Shown here: positions 25,682 through 33,438 of the stretch, piece by piece
How the letters are laid out: every line of letters begins with the position of its first letter
How positions within the stretch are numbered: position 1 is the first letter of the stretch
Assembly: GCA_900757205.1 (NCBI GenBank)
Contig: CAAENA010000068.1
Location: forward strand, 1 to 55,543
Source: an uncultured Collinsella sp.
Lineage (GTDB): Bacteria > Actinomycetota > Coriobacteriia > Coriobacteriales > Coriobacteriaceae
DNA length: 55,543 nt
Reading direction: 5' to 3'
The notes under the pieces: model-generated
What the model was told of the DNA's origin: nothing
The model's input: the letters and a program-made list of their open reading frames with translations, nothing else
Databases searched by the model: none
Made by a program: the position numbers and the translations under genes

Positions 25682-26641
25682 TTAGTACGTAAAGAAGCCC
25701 TCGCCCGAGCTTTCGCCCAGCTTGCCTTCGTCGAGCATCTTCTTGAGGACGGACGCCATAGCCTTAAAGTTGTAGGGCATCATCATCTTCTTGAGCAGCG
25801 GGCTCACCAAGCCCGGCACCTTTTGGTACTGCATGACGATGTTGTACGCCGTCTGGATGCCCACGGTGTCGAACACGCGGAACGGCCCCTTGGGAGCGCC
25901 GGTGCCGCGCGTCCACGCGAGGTCGATGCTCTTGGGGTCACTCACGCCCGAGACATACAGGTCAAGGCCCGAAAGCAGCCACGGCACCAGCATGGAATTG
26001 AGCAGGTAGCCGTTCTTTTCCTTGTTGACGGGCAGGGCAAGCATGCGGATGTCGTTGGCAAAGTCGACGAGCTCGTCGAAGTAGCGCTTGTCGGTTTGGT
26101 CCTGTGCCATGACCTCGGTCATGTTGTTCTTCCAGATGGAGTTGGCAAAGTGCAGCGACAGGTACTTCTCGGGACGGCCGGTGTACTTGGCAAAGGTGCT
26201 CGGCAGCAGCGTGGAGGAGTTGGTCACGACGACGGTCTTTTGCGGGAGTACCGGGGCGAGCTTCTTGTAGAAGTCAATCTTTGCCTGGGCGTCCTCGGCC
26301 ATAGATTCGATGACCAGGTCAGCGTCGGCCACGGCCTTGGCAAGATCGAGCTCCAGCTTGAGTGTGGAGTAGGCACGCTCGACGGCGGCGAGCGCCGCTT
26401 CCTTGTCGAAGGGCTGGGTGCCATCGGCGATACCGGCGCACCACTCGCCCGTACCGTCCGCCATGCCCTCGATTGCCGCGATGTACTCCTTGCGCACGTG
26501 ATCGATCTTGGGCTGGGTGCGGCCGATGCTGCCCTCGCTGCGCAGCCAAATCGTTACATCAAAGCCGCAGTAGGCAGCCTGAAAGGCAATCTGGCTTCCC
26601 AACACGCCGCCGCCGGCAACACAAACGGTCTTGTAGCTCAT
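25682..26641 (-). CDS. 3-hydroxyacyl-CoA dehydrogenase family protein
   Basis: A 319-aa NAD-dependent enzyme. The Rossmann turn AGGGVLGSQIAFQAAYCG is at the N-terminus and VVTNSSTLLPSTFAKYTG followed by YLSLHFANSIWKNN forms the catalytic region. The family's usual HFFNP is here HFANS; the catalytic His is kept but the Asn-Pro pair is altered, so the substrate may differ from 3-hydroxybutyryl-CoA. The usual C-terminal helical domain is present (DKKSIDLAWTRG-like segment, GPFRVFDTVGI). It is a single gene, not in a fatty acid or butyrate cluster. Its leader runs into a palindromic non-coding region. Confidence 0.88.
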   Translation of the reverse strand: MSYKTVCVAGGGVLGSQIAFQAAYCGFDVTIWLRSEGSIGRTQPKIDHVRKEYIAAIEGMADGTGEWCAGIADGTQPFDKEAALAAVERAYSTLKLELDLAKAVADADLVIESMAEDAQAKIDFYKKLAPVLPQKTVVVTNSSTLLPSTFAKYTGRPEKYLSLHFANSIWKNNMTEVMAQDQTDKRYFDELVDFANDIRMLALPVNKEKNGYLLNSMLVPWLLSGLDLYVSGVSDPKSIDLAWTRGTGAPKGPFRVFDTVGIQTAYNIVMQYQKVPGLVSPLLKKMMMPYNFKAMASVLKKMLDEGKLGESSGEGFFTY

Positions 26642-26993
26642 GGGACGGTCCTCTCTTACGTAATTCCATAGATGTGTATTTATTCAACCGTAAGGATGAC
26701 GCGCGTTGGGGGTGGGTTCTATAAACGGGCGGTATTTCGCGGCAAACGGCTACATATGTTCATTATCTCAGGGTTCCGAGGGCAGTTTTTGGTGCCACCG
26801 AGACGTCATTTTCGGAAGTATGCGGCAAATTCCGGGACTCTTGAGCACAACCTGGTTTTTCACCAATAAAACCGCAGGTACAGAGCTTGGACATATCCGA
26901 TGTGCTCGGCCTATTCAGATTTTGCCGCATACTTCCGAAATCTAAGTTCGCAAAAGGTGATAGTTGAGTCGTTTACGCAACAGATGTCCAGTA
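26642..26993. repeat. Non-coding region with a 20-bp dispersed inverted repeat
   Basis: Perfect arms TTTCGGAAGTATGCGGCAAA (26,810-26,829) and TTTGCCGCATACTTCCGAAA (26,921-26,940) enclose 91 nt. The left arm follows GACGTCAT, the right follows CGGCCTATTCAGA. No credible open frame lies in the region. The same arm theme recurs at 7220, 25,630 and 33,153. Confidence 0.7.
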
Positions 26994-27029
26994 AAAACGG
27001 GTGGCAGCCGGTATGGCTACCACCCGTTT
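26994..27029 (-). terminator. Intrinsic terminator of the activase gene
   Basis: AAACGGGTGG and CCACCCGTTT enclose a second small stem (AGCC/GGCT). On the minus strand it is followed by TTTA, 28 nt after the stop codon at 27,058. Confidence 0.85.
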
Positions 27030-27057
27030 GTCTCATATCTAGCCCAAAGCAGGCCAG

Positions 27058-30000
27058 TTATTTCTTAATGCCGCGTCCCAGGCGCTCGGCGACCGACGCC
27101 ACGGCCTCCTCGCTGGCCGGCCCGCAGCTCACGCAGCCGTCGTGGGCGCGCATCTGGCCGGTGACCTCGTCCATCGCGAGCGGCGCCACCTTCTCGAGCT
27201 TAAAGCCCTTGCCGGCGCGCATGTTCTCCTTGGCCACACTGATCATGAGCTTAATACGGTTGAGCTGGTTGACCTCGGACGCACCGGGGTCGTAATCCAC
27301 CGCGACGATGTTGCTCTCGGGATGCTGGCGGCGCAGCTCCTTGATCACGGCCTTGCCCACCACGTGGTTAGGCAGGCACGCGAAGGGCTGCGTGCAGATG
27401 ATGTTGGGCGCACCGTGATCGATCAGGTCGAGCATCTCGGCCGTGAGCAGCCAGCCCTCGCCCATGTTGTTGCACACCGAAAGCACCGTGCGGGCCTTGT
27501 CGGCCATGGTGCCGATGCGCTCGGGCGCCTCAAAGCGGCGGGACTTTTCGAGCATCTCCTCCACCGGCGTACGCATCCAGTCCACGAGCTTGATGAGCGC
27601 TTGCATGCCCGCACGCGTTGTAGCAGAGCTACCCAGCTCGTCCTTCTGCAGCTCGGCGTTACTCATGGAGTACAGGAAGAAGTCGAGCAGACCCGGCACC
27701 ACGGCCTCGCAGCCCTCGCGCTCGATAACGTCGACCACGTGGTTGTTGGCCGTGGGATGGAACTTTACCAGGATCTCGCCGACCACGCCCACGCGTGGCT
27801 TGGCGCCCTCGCCCACAAGCGGCATGGTGTCGAACGCGCGGATGGCCTCGCGGCACAGCTTGGTGTAGTTGTGGCGGTTGAACTTGGGCGCCAGCTTGCG
27901 GGCGCGCGCCATGTACTCCTCGTAGAGCGCGTTGGCAGCGCCGAGCGTGGCCTCGTACGGGCGGCAGCGATAGAGCATCTGCATCATCACGTCGCCAAAG
28001 AGCACCGCGTACACGGCCTGCTTAAGCAGCGCCGGCGTAATCTTAAAGCCGGGGTTGTCCTCGCCGAGCGCCACGGCAGAAAGCGAGATCACCGGGATCT
28101 CGGGGTGGCCACTCTCGCGCAGGGCCTTGCGGATAAGTGCGATGTAGTTGGTGGCACGGCAGCCGCCGCCGGTCTGGCTGATAACCACGGCCGTCTTGGA
28201 CAGGTCGTACCGACCGCTCTCGATGGCCTCCATAATCTGGCCGGTCACCAGGATCGACGGGTAGCAAATGTCATTGTTCACGTAGCGCAGGCCGGCCTCG
28301 ACGGCATCGTGATCGGTCGAGGGCAGCAGCTCCAAGTTGTAGCCGGCACCGCGGAACACCTCTTTGACCAGGTCAAAGTGGATCGGCGCCATCTGCGGGC
28401 ACAGGATGGTGTAGCCCTCCTCGCGCATCTGCTCGGTAAAGGGCACCTTGGGCCACGCGGTCGAGGCGCTTTCACGCTGCGCCTCGAACGTGTACTTGCG
28501 GCTCGCGAACGCGGGGGCATCCTTGGAGGGAGCCACCGGCGCGGCATCGCCCTGCTCGTAGGCCTCGCCCGCGGCCGTGGCCTCGGCCAGGCGCTCGGCC
28601 TCCTGGTCCTTAAGCGCGGCCATGAGCGAGCGGATGCGGATGCGCGCGGCACCCAGGTTGGATACCTCGTCGATCTTGAGCACGGTGTAGATCTTGCCAC
28701 TGGCTTCCAGAATCTCCTGCACCTGATCGGTGGTCAGGGCGTCCAGACCGCAGCCGAAAGAGTTGAGCTGGATCAGGTCCAGGTCGTTGCGCATCGTCAC
28801 AAAACGGGCGACGGCGTACAGGCGGCTGTGGTACATCCACTGGTCGACGACGCGGATGGGGCGCTCGGGCTTTACCAGATGCGCGAGCGAATCCTCGGTA
28901 AAGACCGCAAAGCCAAAGCTCGAGATAAGCTCAGGCAGGGCGTGGTTGATCTCGGGGTCGTTATGGTAGGGACGGCCGGCGAGTACGATGCCGTGGCCGC
29001 CGTGGTCCTCGACCCACTTAAGGGCCTCCTCACCCATGGTCTGGATATCCTCGTGGAAACGCGCATCGGCCTCAAAGGCAGCGTTGACGGCGGCATCGAC
29101 CTCGGAGCGCGTGATTTTAGGACCGCGCACGCGACCGCGACCGGCCTCAGCATCGGCCACGCGGTCGACGGCGAGCACCTGATACAGGCGGCGCTTGAGC
29201 TCGGTCTTGTCGTGATAGGGCACAAACGGGTACAGGAACTCGATGTTCTGCTCGCGGATCTCGTCGATGTTGAGCGCCAGCGCCGTGGGGTAGCTCATGA
29301 CGATAGGGCAGTTGTAGCAGTTGCCGGCCGTCGGGTCCTCTTTGCGCTCCCAGCGCACGCACGGCATCCAGATAAAGTCGACGTCACGGTCGATGAGGTT
29401 CATCACGTGGCCGTGGCTCATCTTGGCCGGATAGCACACGCTCTCGGACGGCATGGACTCGATACCCGCCTGGTAGGTCTTTTTGCTCGACTGGTCGGAC
29501 AGCTGCACGCTAAAGCCCAGGCGCGTAAAGAACGCGTGCCAGAAGGGGTAGTTCTCGTACATGTTGAGCGCGCGGGGGATGCCGACGGTGCCGCGCGGGG
29601 CCTCGTCGGGGCTCAGCACCTCGCGGTTAAAGAGCAGCTCGTTTTTCTTTTTGAAGAGGTTGGGGGCCTCGGTCTTTTGCTTTTTGTGGCCGGCGCCCTT
29701 CTCGCAGCGGTTGCCGGTAATGAAGCGCCTACCGCCGCCAAAGTCGTTGACGGTAAGCTGGCAGTTGTTGGAGCAGCGACCGCAGCGGACATGCTTTTGC
29801 GTCACGGTAAGGTGCGCGATGTCCTCGGCCGAAAGGATGGTCGAGGCGCCATCGGCGCCGGCGCGATCGCGGGCGAGCAGGGCCGCACCATAGGCGCCCA
29901 TGCAGCCGGCGATGTCGGGACGCACGGCATGAACGCCGGTGAGCTGCTCAAACGCACGCAGCGTGGCGTCGGACATAAAGGTGCCGCCCTGGACGATCAC

Positions 30001-31839
30001 TTGGCTGCCAATCTCCTTGGGGTCGCGCAGCTTAATGACCTTGAACAGGGCGTTCTTGATGACGGAATAGGACAGGCCGGCCGCAATGTCGCCCACCGTG
30101 GCGCCTTCCTTTTGCGCCTGCTTGACGCGCGAGTTCATAAAGACCGTGCAGCGACTGCCCAGGTCGACGGGGGCCTTGGCATGGATGGCGGCATCGGCGA
30201 ACGCGCGCACGTCCATGTTCATAGAGACGGCGAAGCTCTCGATAAAGCTGCCGCAGCCCGACGAGCAGGCCTCATTGAGCATGATGTGCTCGATGACGCC
30301 GTCCTTGACGCGCAGGCACTTCATGTCCTGGCCGCCAATGTCCAGAATGAACTCGACGCCGGGCAGGAACGCCTTGGCGCCGCGCAGGTGCGCGACGGTC
30401 TCGATCTCGCCGGAATCGGCCTTGAGCGCCTCGATAAGCAGCGCCTCACCATAACCGGTGGTAGTCACGTGGCCGATGGTGCAGCCGGCAGGGATGTGGT
30501 TGTAGAAATCGGCCATGATGACCTTGGCCGTGCCCAGGATGTCGCCGTTGTTGTTACCGTACCAGGTGTGCAGCAGCTGACCGTCCTCGCCCACGAGCGC
30601 GGCTTTCATGGTGGTGGAGCCGGCGTCGATACCGATGAACACGCGGCCGGTGTAGCCGTCGAGCTTGCCCTTGGGGACGACTTCCTGGTCGTGGCGGGTT
30701 TTGAACTCGGCGAAGTCCTCGTCGGTGGCAAAGAGCGGATCCAGGCGCTCGACCTCGGCACCCTGTGTGTCACCCAGGGCATCGATAGCCTCGATGAGCT
30801 GCGGGAACGTGCTGAGCTTATTGGACTCATGCGCCATGGCGGCGCCGCTCGCCACAAACAGGTGGGCATTTTGGGGCACGATACGGTGCTCCTCGTCCAG
30901 GTTGAGCGTGAGGTAGAAGCGGTGGCGCAGCTCGGAGAGATACTGCAGCGGGCCGCCCAGGAAGGCGACGTTGCCGCGGATGGGGCGGCCGCACGCCAGG
31001 CCCGAGATGGTCTGGGTCACGACGGCCTGGAAGATGGAGGCAGCCACGTCCTCGGGGCGGGCACCTTCGTTGAGCAGCGGCTGCACGTCGGTCTTGGCAA
31101 AAACGCCGCAGCGGCTGGCGATGGGATAGATGGTGGTGGCGTTGGCCGCGAGCTTGTTGAGGCCGCTCGCGTCGGTGTGCAGCAGGGTTGCCATCTGGTC
31201 GATGAACGCGCCCGTACCGCCGGCGCAGGTGCCGTTCATGCGCTGCTCAATGCCGTTGTCGAAGTAGATGATCTTGGCGTCCTCGCCGCCCAGCTCGATG
31301 GCGACATCGGTGGCCGGGATAAGGGTCTCGACGGCGCGTTTGCTGGCGATGACCTCCTGGACAAACTCCAGGTCGAGCCACTGGGACAGCAGCAGGCCGC
31401 CCGAGCCGGTAATGGCGCAGGTCATCTGGGCCGTCGGCAGCACGGTCGCGGCACCCTCGAACAGGTCGCGGGCGCAGGCACGGACGTCGGTGTGATGGCG
31501 CTGGTACTTAGCGTAGACGATCTGGTTGTCGTCGTTGAGCACGGCGAGCTTAACGGTGGTGGAACCCACGTCGATGCCCAGGTGCAGGTTGCCGCGGGCG
31601 TTATCGGGGTTGAAGATCGCGCCTTCGGGGGCCTGGGCGGCGGTTACAGGCTCAGCGGCGGTGGCGGGCTCGCTAGCGACGGACGTCTCCCCTGCCGCAT
31701 TCTTAGCCTCGGCGACTTTCTCAGTGACTATCTCGGCAGCAGCGGTCGCAGCCTTCTGCGCAGCATCCACCACGGCGGGCGCGGCCTCGCGTGCGGCAGC
31801 GACCACACGGTCTTTAATGCCCTCGACGAGTTTGCTCAT
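27058..31839 (-). CDS. Giant 2-hydroxyacyl-CoA dehydratase activase-type protein (two BadF/BcrD ATPase domains, DUF2229, HgdB-like)
   Basis: A 1593-aa protein. Residues 1-85 are an Ala-rich charged leader. Two ASKHA ATPase domains follow: LHLGIDVGSTTVKLAVL (about 85-101) and VFIGIDAGSTTMKAALVG (about 400), each with a later Gly-Gly nucleotide site; LNEACSSGCGSFIESFA supplies cysteines like those holding the activator's [4Fe-4S] cluster. A DUF2229 region (VGIPRALNMYENYPFWHAFF, then CYNCPIVMSYP) and a C-terminal part resembling the dehydratase D component complete it. Related activators drive an ATP-dependent electron into radical 2-hydroxyacyl-CoA dehydratases. No separate dehydratase subunits lie nearby, so its partner is unknown. 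It follows the TetR gene by 12 nt. Confidence 0.88.
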   Translation of the reverse strand: MSKLVEGIKDRVVAAAREAAPAVVDAAQKAATAAAEIVTEKVAEAKNAAGETSVASEPATAAEPVTAAQAPEGAIFNPDNARGNLHLGIDVGSTTVKLAVLNDDNQIVYAKYQRHHTDVRACARDLFEGAATVLPTAQMTCAITGSGGLLLSQWLDLEFVQEVIASKRAVETLIPATDVAIELGGEDAKIIYFDNGIEQRMNGTCAGGTGAFIDQMATLLHTDASGLNKLAANATTIYPIASRCGVFAKTDVQPLLNEGARPEDVAASIFQAVVTQTISGLACGRPIRGNVAFLGGPLQYLSELRHRFYLTLNLDEEHRIVPQNAHLFVASGAAMAHESNKLSTFPQLIEAIDALGDTQGAEVERLDPLFATDEDFAEFKTRHDQEVVPKGKLDGYTGRVFIGIDAGSTTMKAALVGEDGQLLHTWYGNNNGDILGTAKVIMADFYNHIPAGCTIGHVTTTGYGEALLIEALKADSGEIETVAHLRGAKAFLPGVEFILDIGGQDMKCLRVKDGVIEHIMLNEACSSGCGSFIESFAVSMNMDVRAFADAAIHAKAPVDLGSRCTVFMNSRVKQAQKEGATVGDIAAGLSYSVIKNALFKVIKLRDPKEIGSQVIVQGGTFMSDATLRAFEQLTGVHAVRPDIAGCMGAYGAALLARDRAGADGASTILSAEDIAHLTVTQKHVRCGRCSNNCQLTVNDFGGGRRFITGNRCEKGAGHKKQKTEAPNLFKKKNELLFNREVLSPDEAPRGTVGIPRALNMYENYPFWHAFFTRLGFSVQLSDQSSKKTYQAGIESMPSESVCYPAKMSHGHVMNLIDRDVDFIWMPCVRWERKEDPTAGNCYNCPIVMSYPTALALNIDEIREQNIEFLYPFVPYHDKTELKRRLYQVLAVDRVADAEAGRGRVRGPKITRSEVDAAVNAAFEADARFHEDIQTMGEEALKWVEDHGGHGIVLAGRPYHNDPEINHALPELISSFGFAVFTEDSLAHLVKPERPIRVVDQWMYHSRLYAVARFVTMRNDLDLIQLNSFGCGLDALTTDQVQEILEASGKIYTVLKIDEVSNLGAARIRIRSLMAALKDQEAERLAEATAAGEAYEQGDAAPVAPSKDAPAFASRKYTFEAQRESASTAWPKVPFTEQMREEGYTILCPQMAPIHFDLVKEVFRGAGYNLELLPSTDHDAVEAGLRYVNNDICYPSILVTGQIMEAIESGRYDLSKTAVVISQTGGGCRATNYIALIRKALRESGHPEIPVISLSAVALGEDNPGFKITPALLKQAVYAVLFGDVMMQMLYRCRPYEATLGAANALYEEYMARARKLAPKFNRHNYTKLCREAIRAFDTMPLVGEGAKPRVGVVGEILVKFHPTANNHVVDVIEREGCEAVVPGLLDFFLYSMSNAELQKDELGSSATTRAGMQALIKLVDWMRTPVEEMLEKSRRFEAPERIGTMADKARTVLSVCNNMGEGWLLTAEMLDLIDHGAPNIICTQPFACLPNHVVGKAVIKELRRQHPESNIVAVDYDPGASEVNQLNRIKLMISVAKENMRAGKGFKLEKVAPLAMDEVTGQMRAHDGCVSCGPASEEAVASVAERLGRGIKK

Positions 31840-31851
31840 CTGTTTCTCCTC

Positions 31852-32562
31852 TTAGTTGTTGGACTCGACGGTTGCGGCGGTGTCGACCGCGTCCTCGAGC
31901 TGCAGATTCAATAGCTTCATGCCGTATTCCGGCACGTTGATATCGATGGGTTGGCCATACAGGTCGCCGGGGCGCACAAAGGCGATAACCGTCATGATGC
32001 GCGCCATGGTCTCGGGCGATTCGGAAAGGTCACGCTCAAACCAGCGCTGAATCATGCCGACCTCGGCACTCACGACGTAGGTGACGTAGTAGTCAAAGAA
32101 CGTGCCCAGCGCCAGGCCCAAAATGCCCGTCTGCGCACGCGGCGCCACGGCCTCACGTGCGGTGTCGATAATCCTTTTAATGAAGGCCTGGTCGCCGCCC
32201 GGACCCAGCAGCGCACCGATTAAGTCGCGGTTGGCCGCAAGATAACGCAGCAGCTCAACCGAACCGGGCGCCGGCTCGAGCTCGTCAATGTTACGGTAAA
32301 GATCGGGCAGCTGAGCTGCGGTGATGAGCTCAATGCGCTCACGGATCTCGGTCAGCAAGCCGTCCTCGATTTGATTGATAAAGTCGGGAATATCGCGGTA
32401 GTGCGAATAGAACGTGCGGCGCGTAAGGCCGGCACGCTCGGTGAGCGACGCGACATTAATGCGCGAAAGGTCGCCGCTTTCGGCAAGCTCGCTGGCAAGT
32501 GCCTGGCGAAGGGCACGCTGCGAGCGAAGGGACCGGCGGTCGCATTTCTCGAGCTGGGACAA
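31852..32562 (-). CDS. TetR/AcrR family regulator
   Basis: A 236-aa protein with the TetR helix-turn-helix at about 32-55: INVASLTERAGLTRRTFYSH followed by YRDIPDFINQIED. The C-terminal ligand domain is not recognised as a specific subtype, though its length and helical look are typical. It sits directly upstream of the 1593-aa activase gene on the same strand, so the two are probably one transcript, with the regulator likely controlling both. Candidate operators lie upstream at 32,585-32,626. Confidence 0.9.
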   Translation of the reverse strand: MSQLEKCDRRSLRSQRALRQALASELAESGDLSRINVASLTERAGLTRRTFYSHYRDIPDFINQIEDGLLTEIRERIELITAAQLPDLYRNIDELEPAPGSVELLRYLAANRDLIGALLGPGGDQAFIKRIIDTAREAVAPRAQTGILGLALGTFFDYYVTYVVSAEVGMIQRWFERDLSESPETMARIMTVIAFVRPGDLYGQPIDINVPEYGMKLLNLQLEDAVDTAATVESNN

Positions 32563-32584
32563 GCGTCCTCCTTGTTACTCAACC

Positions 32585-32626
32585 TGTGCGCTATTGCACA
32601 GTGCGAGTATTATTACACACCGTGTG
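32585..32626. promoter_or_regulatory. Candidate operators of the TetR-activase operon
   Basis: TGTGC-GCTATT-GCACA (32,585-32,600) and CACAC-C-GTGTG (32,616-32,626) are two perfect inverted sites within 65 nt upstream of the tetR start. They share the GTGTG/GTGC half-site style. Confidence 0.5.
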
Positions 32627-32655
32627 CATCAACACGTAAAGGCAATATTTGGGAT

Positions 32656-32682
32656 GTGACAAAGGGACAGTTCCCTTGTCAC
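32656..32682. repeat. REP-like GGGACAG-core hairpin, copy E
   Basis: GTGACAAAGGGA and TCCCTTGTCAC flank CAGT; one T is missing in the right arm. The same stem recurs intact at 33,408-33,438. Confidence 0.8.
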
Positions 32683-32740
32683 GTTCAGCGACCGCCTGGG
32701 TCGTGTCGATTGTGCCCGGCTTTTGAAGCGACATTGCCGA

Positions 32741-32854
32741 TTGTTCAAAATGTCATTCGTGGGTAGAATGGTGTCGACGGCAGCCCAAGTTCTGGAAAGC
32801 TGGGCAGCGCCGTTGTTTGCATTAGGGGGTCAACGCCTTAGCGGCGGCGACCCC
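32741..32854 (+). ncRNA. Candidate antisense small RNA with its promoter (type I antitoxin-like)
   Basis: A -35 box TTGTTC (32,741-32,746) and a -10 box TAGAAT (32,764-32,769) are 17 bp apart. A transcript starting near 32,776 would form a hairpin ACGGC-GCCCA...TGGGC-GCCGT (32,777-32,813) and end at a second stem GGGGTC...GACCCC (32,826-32,854) followed by TTCTGTT. It converges on, and overlaps, the 3' end of the 41-aa peptide gene, the layout of txpA/ratA-type loci. Transcription is inferred only from sequence. Confidence 0.5.
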
Positions 32855-32963
32855 TTCTGTTGCGCTTCGAACGCTGCTTGAGTGCCTCGGAAAGGCCGAC
32901 AAGCGCCGTGAAGAACGAGACCAAAGCGGTCAGAAGCCTCACGAAATCAATCAGATCGGTCAT
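32838..32963 (-). CDS. 41-aa hydrophobic peptide, candidate type I toxin
   Basis: A small open frame with a near-perfect Shine-Dalgarno (GGAGGTGATGCCC before the ATG at 32,963). The peptide begins MTDLIDFVRLLTALVSFFTA, forming one membrane helix of about 20 residues, and ends in a strongly basic tail with nine or so Arg/Lys residues (KRNRRGRRR at the C-terminus). A single helix with a short N-terminal acidic end and a basic tail is typical of type I toxins and holin-like peptides, but no named family is recognised. Its stop codon lies inside a hairpin (32,826-32,854) shared with the convergent small RNA. It is shorter than ordinary gene-calling cut-offs. Confidence 0.65.
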   Translation of the reverse strand: MTDLIDFVRLLTALVSFFTALVGLSEALKQRSKRNRRGRRR

Positions 32964-33005
32964 GGGCATCACCTCCCATCAGATGAAGGGCGTTGCCCGG
33001 CACAT

Positions 33006-33033
33006 GGAACTGCCGCCAACAGTTCCAATTCTA
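33006..33033 (-). promoter_or_regulatory. Promoter -10 box and 5' hairpin of the 41-aa peptide mRNA
   Basis: On the minus strand TAGAAT (33,028-33,033) is followed at once by a perfect 7-bp hairpin GGAACTG-TTGGCGG-CAGTTCC (33,006-33,026), so the mRNA would begin at or within this stem, a common protective feature of type I toxin mRNAs. No strong -35 box is seen. A second small stem GGGC/GCCC lies between it and the Shine-Dalgarno. Confidence 0.45.
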
Positions 33034-33084
33034 TCAAAGCGCAGTTAGATATGCGAATGTTTGTTCGTATTTCAGAAGATCAGA

Positions 33085-33127
33085 GCTCGGGTATTGCGAA
33101 GGAACAGTTCCTTTGCCATACCCGAGC
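33085..33127. repeat. REP-like hairpin with AAGGAACAG core, copy G
   Basis: GCTCGGGTAT (33,085-33,094) and ATACCCGAGC (33,118-33,127) are perfect arms; inside, AAGGAA-CAG-TTCCTT forms the tip. It is like the GGGACAG family but with a GAAC core and yet another stem. Confidence 0.75.
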
Positions 33128-33152
33128 TTGTCGCCGAACTGCCACCTACATT

Positions 33153-33354
33153 TTTCGAGTTATTCGGCCACGCTACTGGTTCTGTAGTATAAATGCACCG
33201 TCGGGATTATCTGAAGGTTTTTGTCCTTATTTGAGCGTATACATGCCCATTTGCGCACTTACGTCACCGAATCAAACACCATTAGAGGCATGAATGTTCC
33301 CGAGAGGGCATCTTTAGCCATTTAACGACCTCCGACAGGCCGAATAACTCGAAA
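33153..33354. repeat. Dispersed inverted repeat, 17-bp arms
   Basis: TTTCGAGTTATTCGGCC (33,153-33,169) and GGCCGAATAACTCGAAA (33,338-33,354) are perfect complements 168 nt apart. The left arm is preceded by ACATTT. The interior shows no gene. The arm sequence differs from that at 26,810 in several positions, yet both arms changed together. Confidence 0.7.
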
Positions 33355-33407
33355 TTTGTTGGTGGCGAAAGCGTAATAGTCCTATACGCCAAAAGCCGGT
33401 ATCCCCC

Positions 33408-33438
33408 ATGTGACAAAGGGACAATCCCTTTGTCACAT
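33408..33438 (-). repeat. REP-like GGGACA-core hairpin, copy F
   Basis: Perfect 14-bp arms ATGTGACAAAGGGA (33,408-33,421) and TCCCTTTGTCACAT (33,425-33,438) with a CAA loop. The last base is the first base of the HAD gene's stop codon (33,438-33,440). Confidence 0.85.

Noticed and set aside
27142..31914. 1590-aa plus-strand open frame opposite the activase gene
   Set aside because: It mirrors the activase in the opposite frame; such long antisense frames come from GC-rich codon bias. No ribosome-binding site or recognisable domain.
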